Shown piece after piece: positions 36,241 through 44,518 of a stretch of 64,000 nt of DNA (positions are counted from its first letter, which is position 1; every line of letters starts with the position of its first letter). The translations under genes and the position numbers were made by a program. The notes below the pieces were generated by a model that ran no database searches, was not told the DNA's origin, and was given only the letters and a program-made list of their open reading frames with translations. Origin of the DNA: Pseudomonas versuta (GTDB taxonomy: Bacteria; Pseudomonadota; Gammaproteobacteria; Pseudomonadales; Pseudomonadaceae); assembly GCF_001294575.1 (NCBI RefSeq), contig NZ_CP012676.1, positions 248,001 through 312,000 on the forward strand, read 5' to 3'.

Positions 36241-37406
36241 GATTTACCTCTCACAAACGCAGAGAAAATTCCACCTAACAGGAGATCCTCGGTGAGGTCG
36301 AATCGTAGGCCTTGTGCTTCGAGTTCCGCGAGCAGGTTTTTAATTGGCATGCGCAGGCTGTTTAAGGCTAAAAAACCTTGTAGGTCTACCGTGTTCTTAA
36401 GAGTGGTGCCTACACGTTCAGAGATAGATAGCAGGTCGAGTTCCTGTATGACATGCCTAGCATTTCTAAACCAAAGGTCCCAATCTGTTTTACATTTGGA
36501 GCAATACATGACCATTGACGTGTCTGCCCCGCCGGCCTTCAATGCTCTCTGAATCATTGATGCTGACTTTATGGCGCTACTATCACCACCTTTCAAAAGA
36601 CTATGATATGCGTCTTTTGAAATGCTTAATATGGTGAGAAGATCATCGATTGATATGCCCGCGCAGCTTTCAATAGATTCAGCATCCCAGGTCTTAATTA
36701 CTCCACTTGACTTTCTTTCTACCAAGTCAAGAAGTCGTAGTAGAATTTCCCTGAACTCAGCGCGTTCTAGATCTATCTCGCTGAATTGATATATTTTTTC
36801 CTTTACTATTAACTCAAAGTAATTATCTCCATCTTTCAAGAAAGACACGTCTGACTCAAATGAAAGCTTTGATAGTTTTGATTTTGCTTCCTCTGGGCTA
36901 TACGTTATGCAGTCATCCCCAAAACACTCTGTAAAGCGTTCAAGAATAACCTTTGAGAATTTACTAGCAAAAGCTCCAGACTCAATGTCAGTCAATAGTT
37001 CGTCAACTTCATCGCTATTATTTACATTGGTCTGGAAAATGACGGAGTTGCAATGTTCGTCAAAGATAACGGTGTGAAGTAATAGTTTTCCTATGAAGCT
37101 GTCCTTGATGGAGTCGGAGCTTTGTTTGGTTTGATCTTTTAGCCTGGTATTAAGACCAAAAACTTCATTGATAGTCCAGTTGTGGTTTTGCTTACCTTTT
37201 GTTTTAACCTGATAGAAGATATAAGAAAATCCATCTTTATCTTTTTTTCTAATAACGAAATCATCATGAAGATCGCAGTAAACCCTATCTACATTCGCTC
37301 CCTCCAGTATTGAGAGCGAGGCTACCGCTGCAGATCTGACCTGAGCGCGATATCTGCTGAATGAATCTCTACCGTTTTGCTCCCTGGCTTTTTTTGTATC
37401 AAGCAT
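36237..37406 (-). CDS. lmuA: Lamassu/Ddm effector nuclease, DUF4297-type
   Basis: This is a 389-residue protein starting at ATG 37406; a TTG 60 bases upstream is possible. The N-terminus GRDSFSRYRAQVRSAAVASL, followed by an acidic YCDLHDDFVIR and FYQVKTKG (about residues 43-71), is the PD-(D/E)xK-like core of DUF4297/Cap4 nucleases. A Cys pair YCSKC lies near residue 300, and the helical C-terminal part probably docks on the SMC subunit. In Lamassu and DdmABC this subunit degrades DNA once triggered by phage or plasmid, causing abortive defence. It heads the three-gene AT-rich operon. HamA-type or other DUF4297 systems are the alternative. Confidence 0.78.
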   Translation of the reverse strand: MLDTKKAREQNGRDSFSRYRAQVRSAAVASLSILEGANVDRVYCDLHDDFVIRKKDKDGFSYIFYQVKTKGKQNHNWTINEVFGLNTRLKDQTKQSSDSIKDSFIGKLLLHTVIFDEHCNSVIFQTNVNNSDEVDELLTDIESGAFASKFSKVILERFTECFGDDCITYSPEEAKSKLSKLSFESDVSFLKDGDNYFELIVKEKIYQFSEIDLERAEFREILLRLLDLVERKSSGVIKTWDAESIESCAGISIDDLLTILSISKDAYHSLLKGGDSSAIKSASMIQRALKAGGADTSMVMYCSKCKTDWDLWFRNARHVIQELDLLSISERVGTTLKNTVDLQGFLALNSLRMPIKNLLAELEAQGLRFDLTEDLLLGGIFSAFVRGKS

Positions 37407-38007
37407 ATGCAGCCCGTACTTTATTGTGTATTTCCATATAGATAGCCGCGGTCTTGCAGGAGCCAATGGCTTTAATGCTAGTTCATATAGATAGCATTAA
37501 TAACAAAGTCGTCCTGACATTTACCCTAGCCCCAAAATTGGCACATTGCCATCAGCCAAACTTAACGGGTCAAGCTGCATTGGTAAAGCTCGGGAATGGC
37601 ATATTAATTTTCGATCCTGCAGCATCAGCACCTCTTGACGCTCTTGGGACGCAGCCTGCTTCAGACGAGGCCGGACGCTAACTGCTTGGTAGGCTTCAAT
37701 TATCTGGTCGGGATCCCTGTATAAGTACGCGATTGCTTTTCACTTTAACGTCAAGCCGCTCCCTTTCAGAAAGAGCCGCCTATGGATAATTTTGGAGGCG
37801 TAAGCGGTAGATTCGTTGGTTTCTTGGCATGAAATTGACCCGGGTGAGCATCTACCGATAGCCGATTGCGACCTGTCACAACAACCGTTTCGGGCCTGAC
37901 CTCGTAAAGGTAGGAAAGGTTGCCTGATCAGATTGGTTCAACGGAGTTGATCGATCTGCGGGCTATCTGAAGTTCCACCGTCTTGCAGTGCGAGAAACTG
38001 GAAAAGT
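37407..38007. other. Gene-free region upstream of the Lamassu-type operon
   Basis: About 600 bases without a supported gene. It must hold the promoter of the leftward defence operon; the stretch nearest to it is AT-rich. A plus-strand frame at 37454-37681 is open but has no ribosome site or recognisable product. Confidence 0.4.
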
Positions 38008-38033
38008 AAACAGCCCGCGAGAGCGGGCTGTTT
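38008..38033 (-). terminator. Terminator after the coiled-coil gene
   Basis: AACAGCCCGC and GCGGGCTGTT form a 10-bp stem with a 4-base loop, followed on the minus strand by TTACTTTT. It lies directly behind the stop at 38038 and closes the primase operon. Confidence 0.75.
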
Positions 38034-38037
38034 CGGT

Positions 38038-38895
38038 TCACGCGGCGAGTAGTTCTTCCAGTGAGATGTTACGGGCGACCGCTGCCAAATCGGCACGATC
38101 AAGTCTCGAATGGAAGGGGCCGAATCGAGGCACCTCAAACCCAGACAAAGCATCTCCCATTCCGCCTTTTTGATAGCTTACGGCAAGTATCTGGGCGCCC
38201 ACCGCCACCAGTCGCTCGGTCGCAGCGTTCCACTCTTCGTCCAACGCAAACCCAACGGCGCTCAACGCTGCTGCTTTAGCTTCATCTCCGCGCTGGCGGG
38301 CAGACAAGATTTGAGTCTCGATGGTATCAAGCTCGACTTGTAGAGCGCCGAGGATAAGATCCTGCCTTCTGACCTGCTCGTCCGTTGTTGCAAGTTGTTT
38401 TGCTGCCTTTTGCATTTCGCTGCTCGCTGTTTTTTCCCCCTCGATGTCACCATCTGCCAGGCTTTTGGCGTAGGACGTTGCAGCGTCACGCTCGGCTTTT
38501 TGCGCTTTTTCCAGTGCGTGATCTGCCTCCAATTGAATCGTCTGAAACCGCTCACTCATATGCGCTTTTTTTCGTTCCAGCGCTTCGACTTCAGCAGCTG
38601 CATCGGTCATTGATTTAATAGAGTCAGCTTTGACCTGATCAATTTTTCCCAGGCGCTCTAGGTGTTGAATCTTCCGATCAATTGCTGCGAGTTCGCCTGG
38701 AATCGCGCGTATGCGTGCTTCTACGGTTGATAGCTTATCCGCAGCTGCTCTGCCTTCCGGACTTCCAATTGCGTTGCCATTAGCGCTGAATTCGCTGGGT
38801 GTATTGCGCCATTCAGCCTCCAGTTGTGGAAGACTTTGTTCCAGTGTTTCCAGTTCTTGAGTCAGAGTGGCTTGTTTCTGTTTTAGCTTGTTCAT
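38038..38895 (-). CDS. Coiled-coil protein of unknown function
   Basis: This is a 285-residue, mostly helical protein with long heptad stretches (about residues 1-40, 60-130 and 160-225), rich in Glu, Lys, Ala and Gln. The last 50 residues are different and may fold separately (FGPFHSRLDRADLAAVARN). The gene follows the primase-helicase by 90 bases on the same strand and ends at a terminator, so it belongs to the replication operon. Proteins of this type occur beside such primases in Pseudomonas islands as far as I recall, but no function is known to me. Confidence 0.6.
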   Translation of the reverse strand: MNKLKQKQATLTQELETLEQSLPQLEAEWRNTPSEFSANGNAIGSPEGRAAADKLSTVEARIRAIPGELAAIDRKIQHLERLGKIDQVKADSIKSMTDAAAEVEALERKKAHMSERFQTIQLEADHALEKAQKAERDAATSYAKSLADGDIEGEKTASSEMQKAAKQLATTDEQVRRQDLILGALQVELDTIETQILSARQRGDEAKAAALSAVGFALDEEWNAATERLVAVGAQILAVSYQKGGMGDALSGFEVPRFGPFHSRLDRADLAAVARNISLEELLAA

Positions 38896-38985
38896 GGCGA
38901 ATTCCTAAATGCGAAAGATGGATTGGTTTTTTTCGTTGGCGGGCCAGGCCAAAGTGAGCCTGCGTTCCTCGTGACGCAGCCGTAT

Positions 38986-41865
38986 TTAGGTCGCCTGGCC
39001 GCCGTTATCGCCTTGTTCGGGTACTGCGACAACCACGTAGCAACGCTGCAGGCCCAGTCCCGGTAGTCGCACTGCGGTCGAGGCTTTGCCGTCCTTTCCA
39101 GGCTCTAGAACACCTCGTCGCAGAAGCTCTTTATTAACCGCACTCAGGTTCATGCCCCGGAAGATTTCGGACCGCCATGCTTCGGGTAGCACGTAATAGG
39201 TGTTGGTCGTGTGCAGGGCGTCGCCCATGCCGTGTTCCATCGTCTTGCGAAAGCCCAGCCGATCAATCGTGCGCGGGCCATGCTCATCGATCTTGGCGGC
39301 GGCCGACTCCCAACGCGTGAAACGGCTTTCTCCAAAGCGCTCAATGACCTGACGAAACCGCGCCAAAATCGCATCGCCCTCGAAGTTTCCCGCGCCGCCA
39401 CGCTCTGCCAACCATGCGTGCAGACACACCCGTGCGGCGGTCGTGGCCGTGCCATCGGGCCAGCCGGTGACGCCGAAAGCGGTGGCTAATTCTCCGGCCG
39501 CTGCTGCGAGGCCGAAGCGAAGGGCCGCGCGCTGGGCTTGTCCACTGGCTGAGGGGGGTAAGTTTTGGGTGATGAATTGCTCCACCGTGCGACGGACAAT
39601 CACCGACCATCTGAGCATTTCTCCGGGCGTACACAGTGCGTGCAGGTAGGCGGTGAGCGGTGTGCCGTAGTATTTGGCCACTCGGGCTTTGAGTGCGTCA
39701 GAAAGGGCGGCAGCGTCCTCGAAACCATTAAGTACGTCGAACATGCCGAGCCCTTTACTGGCATCTGCAGGTACGGCGAGCATGCGTACTTCCATGCCAG
39801 CTTTGAGCTCTTTGTTGGCCTCGGCCATGTGTTGCGCCAAGGTTTTCTCGCCGGTGGAGAGAAACAGCAAACGCCACTCTTGAACCTGTCGGCCAGCTTG
39901 GCCACGATCATTAGCACGTGCTTTGCCGGTGCCGTTGCCGAGCATGTACACGGTTTCGCCAATGATGCGGGGGTCGCACATGCCGATTTCGTCGAGGACG
40001 AGGAGGCCGTCCGAGTGCGCGGCAGCGATGGACTCCAGTGCGTTATCGGTCGAGCGCCATGACCGCACCAAGCGCGGCCCGCCGTAGATCGAGGCAGCGA
40101 CTTGCAGGTGGGTGGTTTTACCGCCCGAGCTATCTCCGTATAGGTGAAAACCGCCTGATTCATGACCAAGCATGTGCAGCACTGGTCCAGCAAACGCCAC
40201 GCTGGCCACAAATGCCAAGCGATGATTGCCAACGCACAAGGCGCCGATTTGCTCTTGCCATTGCTCCAGGGTGCCAGCCTCGCTGATAGGCGGCAGTTGG
40301 GCGCCTGCTTCGTAGAAGTGCAGGTGCTCAGTGTGGGAACCGACTTGCTGTTCTGGCAGTAGAAAGGCGCTGTCATGCCAGCCCAGTCGTGTGACCAAGC
40401 GTGCGCGCTGTGCGCTGTCGAAGCCTTGGAAGTAGCTCTGTAAGTCGTTGCGTGCATTGCGGCTGGAGCGTGTTCCAGCAAGGCGCAGGCCCATATCTAC
40501 CAGCGGACCAAGAACGTCCTTTCCGAAGTCGCCGGTCATGGTACGCGCCGGAATGTTCCAGCGTTTTTTGGCGCCGTCCGGATCGTCAAACTCGACCAGC
40601 AAACCCCAGTTATGACCTTTGGCATCGCGTGTGCGAGCGAGGATTTCAAGTGGTGAGCACACAGGGCGGGACTCGCCATCTTCACCGGAGTAAAACACAC
40701 CTTCGTGAGTCAGGCGAAAGCCGCTGGGTAGAGTGTCTGTCTTGGGTTTCGCCGCACGCTTGGCCGGTGCTTTTACCTTGGTCTCTGCGGCTGGGGCAGG
40801 GGCAACACCAAATAGTTCGCCAGTGCGCTCCAATTCGGCAATGTGGCTCGATGTCCAGCCTTTGGCGAGTGCGTCCGCTGCATCGTCGCCTTGCTCCCAC
40901 GTACCGCCCTTGGCGAAACCGGGCAGATCATTTTTGAGGGTTGGTTTGCGTTTGAAGTTTTCCAGCGCAATTACGCGAACTGAATCGGCTCCGATTGCTT
41001 CCAGTTCTTTAGCAACGGCCTCCATGCAGGTTGTTCCGCTCGGGTCGTTATCGGGCCACAACACGACCGTGCGATTTTTGAGAGGGGACAGGTCGGCTTT
41101 GTGCCAGGCATTCGAGCCATTTGGCCAGCAGGTGGCCACGTAGTCTGGAAAGAGTTCGGAGGCAGCATCTGCGGCTTTTTCACCTTCGCACAGCACCACT
41201 GTGGTATGACCTTGCAGGCTGAGCTCGTGCAGTCGCAGCAATGGGCGAGGCTCGGGCAAGCCTTGCCACCGCCACTGGATCGATTGGTTATCTGAGCTCT
41301 GGCACCACGTTAGCGGAGCGAAGACTTTCTTGGTTTTGCCGTCTTCGTCGATACCTAGGTCAAAGCGATAAAGCGCCATAAGTGGCTGGCCTTGAGTATC
41401 GCGATAGGTCCAGATTTTGGATGGCGTGCCGTGTTGTCGATGCTTGGCGGGGCACTTGTTCATGGCCTCGGTCGGGATCGGCTGAATGGCAACCCATTCG
41501 GCAGGTGGGCTTTTGGTGGGTGTTGGTTTTGAGCGTGAGTCCTCGGCGCTCACTCGCAGTAGCTCTGCAAGTTTGTTGCAGGCTTCTACGTCGGTGCAGC
41601 CATCCAGGTAGCGCACCAAATCAATCAGATCGCCGCCCTTGTCACCGGTTGCAAAGTCGGCCCACGTCCCTTTGCTCAGGTTGATTTTGAGCGACCCTGC
41701 ATGCTTGTCGTTGCGGGTGGGATTGGGAGCGGTGTACTCCTTGCCGCCGTCCACACGTTTGCCGTTGGGCAACCAGTGGGTGAGTACACGATCAATATTT
41801 TGTAGAGCGGCGCGTTTAACTTGGGCGAACGTCGGTCGACGTGAATGGGATATTGGGGGGCTCAT
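38986..41865 (-). CDS. P4-alpha-like primase-helicase (TOPRIM + DUF927)
   Basis: This 959-residue replication protein begins with a primase-like part lacking a Cys zinc finger (SLKINLSKGTWADFATGDKGGDL, in two pieces near 58-80). A TOPRIM domain follows with acidic motifs CEGEKAAD at 226-233 and WPDNDPSG at 270-277. The C-terminal half is a DUF927-type helicase with Walker A GDSSGGKT at 577-584 and Walker B LLVLDEIG near 621-628. Such proteins replicate P4-like satellites and islands by binding iterons, unwinding and priming. Its start overlaps the upstream small gene (ATGA). Iterons of one sequence type at 30330-30451 and 44388-44492 are candidate binding sites. Confidence 0.88.
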   Translation of the reverse strand: MSPPISHSRRPTFAQVKRAALQNIDRVLTHWLPNGKRVDGGKEYTAPNPTRNDKHAGSLKINLSKGTWADFATGDKGGDLIDLVRYLDGCTDVEACNKLAELLRVSAEDSRSKPTPTKSPPAEWVAIQPIPTEAMNKCPAKHRQHGTPSKIWTYRDTQGQPLMALYRFDLGIDEDGKTKKVFAPLTWCQSSDNQSIQWRWQGLPEPRPLLRLHELSLQGHTTVVLCEGEKAADAASELFPDYVATCWPNGSNAWHKADLSPLKNRTVVLWPDNDPSGTTCMEAVAKELEAIGADSVRVIALENFKRKPTLKNDLPGFAKGGTWEQGDDAADALAKGWTSSHIAELERTGELFGVAPAPAAETKVKAPAKRAAKPKTDTLPSGFRLTHEGVFYSGEDGESRPVCSPLEILARTRDAKGHNWGLLVEFDDPDGAKKRWNIPARTMTGDFGKDVLGPLVDMGLRLAGTRSSRNARNDLQSYFQGFDSAQRARLVTRLGWHDSAFLLPEQQVGSHTEHLHFYEAGAQLPPISEAGTLEQWQEQIGALCVGNHRLAFVASVAFAGPVLHMLGHESGGFHLYGDSSGGKTTHLQVAASIYGGPRLVRSWRSTDNALESIAAAHSDGLLVLDEIGMCDPRIIGETVYMLGNGTGKARANDRGQAGRQVQEWRLLFLSTGEKTLAQHMAEANKELKAGMEVRMLAVPADASKGLGMFDVLNGFEDAAALSDALKARVAKYYGTPLTAYLHALCTPGEMLRWSVIVRRTVEQFITQNLPPSASGQAQRAALRFGLAAAAGELATAFGVTGWPDGTATTAARVCLHAWLAERGGAGNFEGDAILARFRQVIERFGESRFTRWESAAAKIDEHGPRTIDRLGFRKTMEHGMGDALHTTNTYYVLPEAWRSEIFRGMNLSAVNKELLRRGVLEPGKDGKASTAVRLPGLGLQRCYVVVAVPEQGDNGGQAT

Positions 41866-42146
41866 AGGCCACCGTCTTGAGCGTGTTGCAGCCCCAGGGT
41901 GACGTCATCAATGAGCGCTTTGGCCATCTCGCTGAGATAGTGCGAGGCCCATCGCATGGCTTCGTTGCCATCGTCCATGGCGCCGAGGAACGTGAGGGTG
42001 TTGACGCAGCTCATAAGGAGAGACGCGTGCTGCAGGGCTTCTTCGCCCGATACACCGGCATTGACGGTGAAAAGGTGTTGGTTTTCGGCGTTGCACTTGG
42101 CGAAGGTGGCGCCACCAACGGTATGGACCAAGGGTGAGGAGTTCAT
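41862..42146 (-). CDS. DUF3077-like small protein
   Basis: This is a 94-residue protein whose body (LFTVNAGVSGEEALQHASLL, then a helix SHYLSEMAKALIDD) resembles the Pseudomonas DUF3077 family, which is of unknown function. Its ATG at 42146 overlaps the stop of the preceding 53-codon gene and its stop overlaps the primase start, both ATGA, so the three are translated as a coupled set. Confidence 0.65.
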   Translation of the reverse strand: MNSSPLVHTVGGATFAKCNAENQHLFTVNAGVSGEEALQHASLLMSCVNTLTFLGAMDDGNEAMRWASHYLSEMAKALIDDVTLGLQHAQDGGL

Positions 42147-42304
42147 TGGCCACCCCTTCCAGAAGCGAGGGCGCGGGCTTTGGACATGTGGAGGTTGTAG
42201 CGGGCGAGGCGGGTGGTGAGGCTGGAGTCGGCGTGTAAAGCGGCGAGAGCCATTGCTCGATGAGCTGCGGCGCGAATTTTGGACGGATTGAGGGCGTGAT
42301 TCAT
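42143..42304 (-). CDS. Small basic 53-residue protein
   Basis: A short frame from ATG 42304 with AGGAG 8 bases upstream encodes a basic, Ala-rich peptide (MNHALNPSKIRAAAHRAMAL and so on). It is the first gene after the structured leader and overlaps the next gene by 4 bases. Position resembles that of the small genes that precede alpha in phage P4, but no homology is claimed. Confidence 0.6.
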   Translation of the reverse strand: MNHALNPSKIRAAAHRAMALAALHADSSLTTRLARYNLHMSKARALASGRGGQ

Positions 42305-42315
42305 TTGGCGTAACT

Positions 42316-42523
42316 CCTATTGTTGAGGAGCTGCCACGAACCGCCGTCAAACGATTTAGGGTGGCAGCTGTGCGCAGGTTGACGGACCGGGACAATAGGA
42401 ACCCGGCAGACCCGAAGGTCTCCCACGCACAGCCGCCATAAAACGGATATGCGGACGCAAAAAAAGCGCCTGCAATCGTTATGGGGGCGCCTGTGCGCCT
42501 ATTGTTGATCGGGCCGTCAAACC
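42316..42523 (-). ncRNA. P4 CI-like antisense/immunity RNA region (leader)
   Basis: Read on the minus strand, two similar segments, 42523-42498 (seqA-like) and 42352-42317 (seqC-like), both carry TTTGACGG and CAATAGG. Between them, 42399-42377 (seqB-like) carries the complements CCTATTGT and CCGTCAA. A terminator lies between the first and the middle segment. In phage P4, CI RNA containing seqB pairs with seqA and seqC of the leader and ends transcription before alpha; the order here is the same, and the primase gene lies downstream. Sequence is not P4's, so the call rests on architecture. Confidence 0.6.
42454..42493 (-). terminator. Terminator inside the leader
   Basis: On the minus strand GGCGCC and GGCGC arms flank a loop of about 18 bases and are followed by seven T. 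It lies between the seqA-like and seqB-like segments, where premature ending would silence the primase operon. Confidence 0.6.
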
Positions 42524-42637
42524 CGTTCGCTGATTTTGCAGCGACGGCAAAAGGGTAACGTTCCCTTTGGCAAAGCGCAACTGAGCGGAGGTCTTGCGGT
42601 ATTTCTTGATGCAACATAAATTGAGCGGGCATGTAGA

Positions 42638-42676
42638 TTCACCTCAACGCCTCCGGTTGCAGCCGGGGGCGTTTTC
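42638..42676. repeat. Strong hairpin upstream of leader
   Basis: AACGCCTCCGG pairs with CCGGGGGCGTT around TTGCAG. It lies between the 111-residue gene's stop and the leader, and may end the upstream message or mark processing of the leader RNA. Confidence 0.55.
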
Positions 42677-42677
42677 G

Positions 42678-43013
42678 TTAGTGCTTGGTGGTGTTTGGAC
42701 GAGTCAGGGTCAACCAGCTCAGATGCTGGCCTTTGCGGGACTCGGAGCGCATGTGCTCCAGCGCGCGAGGATTGGCCAGCAGGTTGGGGATGAGTTGTTG
42801 TGCATCCTCAATGACTACGCCTTTGGGCACCTCTACAGCCAGCAGCACCCAATCCAGTGTTGGCCAAGCCAAAATCAGAACATGGGCGCCTTCGGCAATG
42901 GCCCGGTTTCGCAGGGCGAGCAGACGCTCTTGCCCTTTTGCAGCCCCCGGTAATGAGGTCGTAAAGACGTCCATTGCATCGAGAAGGGTATGTGGCAGGA
43001 AGAGGGGAGTCAT
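42678..43013 (-). CDS. Conserved-looking island protein, unknown
   Basis: This is a 111-residue protein that overlaps the preceding AlpA-like gene by 4 bases. The sequence (LLALRNRAIAEGAHVLILAW, then DWVLLAVEVPKGVVIEDAQQ) suggests a small alpha/beta fold. No motif gives a function. It sits between the AlpA-like factor and the replication leader, a usual place for small accessory genes of P4-type islands. Confidence 0.55.
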   Translation of the reverse strand: MTPLFLPHTLLDAMDVFTTSLPGAAKGQERLLALRNRAIAEGAHVLILAWPTLDWVLLAVEVPKGVVIEDAQQLIPNLLANPRALEHMRSESRKGQHLSWLTLTRPNTTKH

Positions 43014-43276
43014 GCGGCCACCTTGTCGCGAATGGCGATGCGGGCAAGTGTCCAGCTCTGCACTTCCTCCAGCACCCAGGCAACTGGCGCGCCCCGGGCG
43101 TTGCTGTTGCTCAGTTTTACGGGAGTGGGAAAACGGCTTTCGGGTTGCTGCATAAGTTTGTAGATAGTAGGGCGTGCAAGGCCGACGATGGCCATGACTT
43201 CATTGATGCGGATTAAGGTCGTTGCCGGGTCGCGTGGTGGCAGGTTGTTGAGTGTTGAAGTGCGAGAGAGGGTCAT
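43010..43276 (-). CDS. AlpA-family regulator/excisionase
   Basis: This 88-residue protein has a MerR-like winged helix typical of AlpA (LIRINEVMAIVGLARPTIYKL, residues 23-43 in two parts) and a C-terminal helix (AWVLEEVQSWTLARIA). AlpA proteins activate integrase genes or act as recombination directionality factors in islands. The ATG at 43276 gives the expected length; an earlier in-frame ATG at 43306 is possible. It overlaps the next gene by 4 bases. Confidence 0.82.
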   Translation of the reverse strand: MTLSRTSTLNNLPPRDPATTLIRINEVMAIVGLARPTIYKLMQQPESRFPTPVKLSNSNARGAPVAWVLEEVQSWTLARIAIRDKVAA

Positions 43277-43356
43277 AGTCGTGCCTGTATGGTGAGAGAC
43301 AGGCACAGGCTAGAGAGAGGCAGGAAAGCAAACACGGTTTGCTTTTTTATTGAATT

Positions 43357-44277
43357 TCAACGAGGCAGGAAACGACCTTTCTTCAGGTATTTCCTGACGG
43401 TTGGTGATGAAGCAATTCCATCGCTTTCTACTAGCGCTTTCACTAGCTCAGAAGCGGATATTTTTGGGTTTAATGCGATATGGCGCTTTGCTGACTGAGT
43501 CACTCTTTGAAACGTGTGCAATGCGTTCAGTTGTTTCTCTGAGTTTGGCTTGCTGTTGGCTTTACCTGCGGCTGAGGCTCTTTGAAAAGCCTTTGAAGAA
43601 AATGCGCTACTGAGTGGTTTGTGTAAAAAGCTGGAGACATTGAATGACTTCTTGGATACGTCAATATTTTCAATTTGTTTGCACAGCTCTGCCAGCATCA
43701 GAGCTCGTTGAGCGTCCCCCAGAAATTCGCGAAAGGATTCGCGGGCTTCTATTTCAATGTCTCTGTCTTTGAGGCGTTCCTCTTGGACGAGGGCTGCATA
43801 CTTCTTCGGGTCTGCTGCATGCAAATGGACGACAAGGTCTTCATCCAGGTCGTAAACGGACACTTCGGTTTCAAATAGCCAATTGGCAAGAACCGTTACC
43901 CCCTGGGTGGCTTGAACCAAGGCGTAAGTGGCTACAAGTTGAGAGTTTTCAGCTTCCTTGTCCACGCGGGAGAGTCGCCGTATGACATCCGATAGTGTGG
44001 CTGGATTGGCACAGTCCGCATGTTCTTCTATGGGGTCGCGAAGCCGATATAGCGTTGCGATCACAGAACCTGCGGCGTCTGAGTAGCAAAGATCTTCAAG
44101 CCAAAATGAAGTGGCGTAGTCAATTAACCCGAAGGCTTCTTTGAAGTGTTCGTGAAATTGAGGATAAAGCGCTAACTCTCTAACAGCCTGCTCTATTTCG
44201 TTTTGTTCGTGGAGCAGACTGCTGACGTCGAAGCCTGCAATCTCCAGGACCCCGTACGGCATATTTTCATTGTCCAT
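43357..44277 (-). CDS. Unknown island protein
   Basis: I do not recognise this 306-residue protein. It is mainly helical and acidic in the first two thirds. The last 60 residues are basic and include AKRHIALNPKISASELVKAL and SSPTVRKYLKKGRF, which reads like a small DNA-binding end. It lies between the AlpA-like gene and the right iteron cluster. A role in replication or cargo regulation is possible but not supported by any motif. Confidence 0.55.
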   Translation of the reverse strand: MDNENMPYGVLEIAGFDVSSLLHEQNEIEQAVRELALYPQFHEHFKEAFGLIDYATSFWLEDLCYSDAAGSVIATLYRLRDPIEEHADCANPATLSDVIRRLSRVDKEAENSQLVATYALVQATQGVTVLANWLFETEVSVYDLDEDLVVHLHAADPKKYAALVQEERLKDRDIEIEARESFREFLGDAQRALMLAELCKQIENIDVSKKSFNVSSFLHKPLSSAFSSKAFQRASAAGKANSKPNSEKQLNALHTFQRVTQSAKRHIALNPKISASELVKALVESDGIASSPTVRKYLKKGRFLPR

Positions 44278-44387
44278 TCACTCGCCCCTCGCCCAAGTTT
44301 ATGGGTATCACCCCAGCGCTTTTGTGTGACTGATTTTCTCTGGTAGCAGCTTGATGGCTAGGGAGAGCCGTTACATAGCATGATCAC

Positions 44388-44492
44388 GTTACACGCTGTG
44401 TATTGCGGTTAATTTTTGCGTGTTACATGGGAAAAGTTCTTTTATTTCTTATAGTTATTTACGTGCGTTACACGAGTAACACAGGTAACACC
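44388..44492. repeat. Right iteron cluster (GTGTWAC), possible crr-like site
   Basis: Five units of the block D type: GTTACAC at 44388, GTGTTAC at 44420, GTTACAC at 44467, GTAACAC at 44476 and GTAACACC at 44485, in both orientations around an AT-rich stretch. Blocks A, B and C have no counterpart here. P4 needs two iteron-bearing sites, ori and crr; the two clusters 14 kb apart fit that plan. Confidence 0.65.
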
Positions 44493-44518
44493 GGATTTCT
44501 TGAAGTGAAGGCGCGCGC

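Noticed and set aside
37454..37681. Plus-strand open frame of 75 codons between the Lamassu-type operon and the coiled-coil gene
   Set aside because: No ribosome site, composition not like a protein, and it overlaps the likely promoter region of the leftward operon.
41862..42632. Calling one 256-residue protein from 42632
   Set aside because: A better start exists at 42146 with ATGA coupling to a small upstream gene, and the region above it is structured RNA. The long frame is listed as a finding instead.
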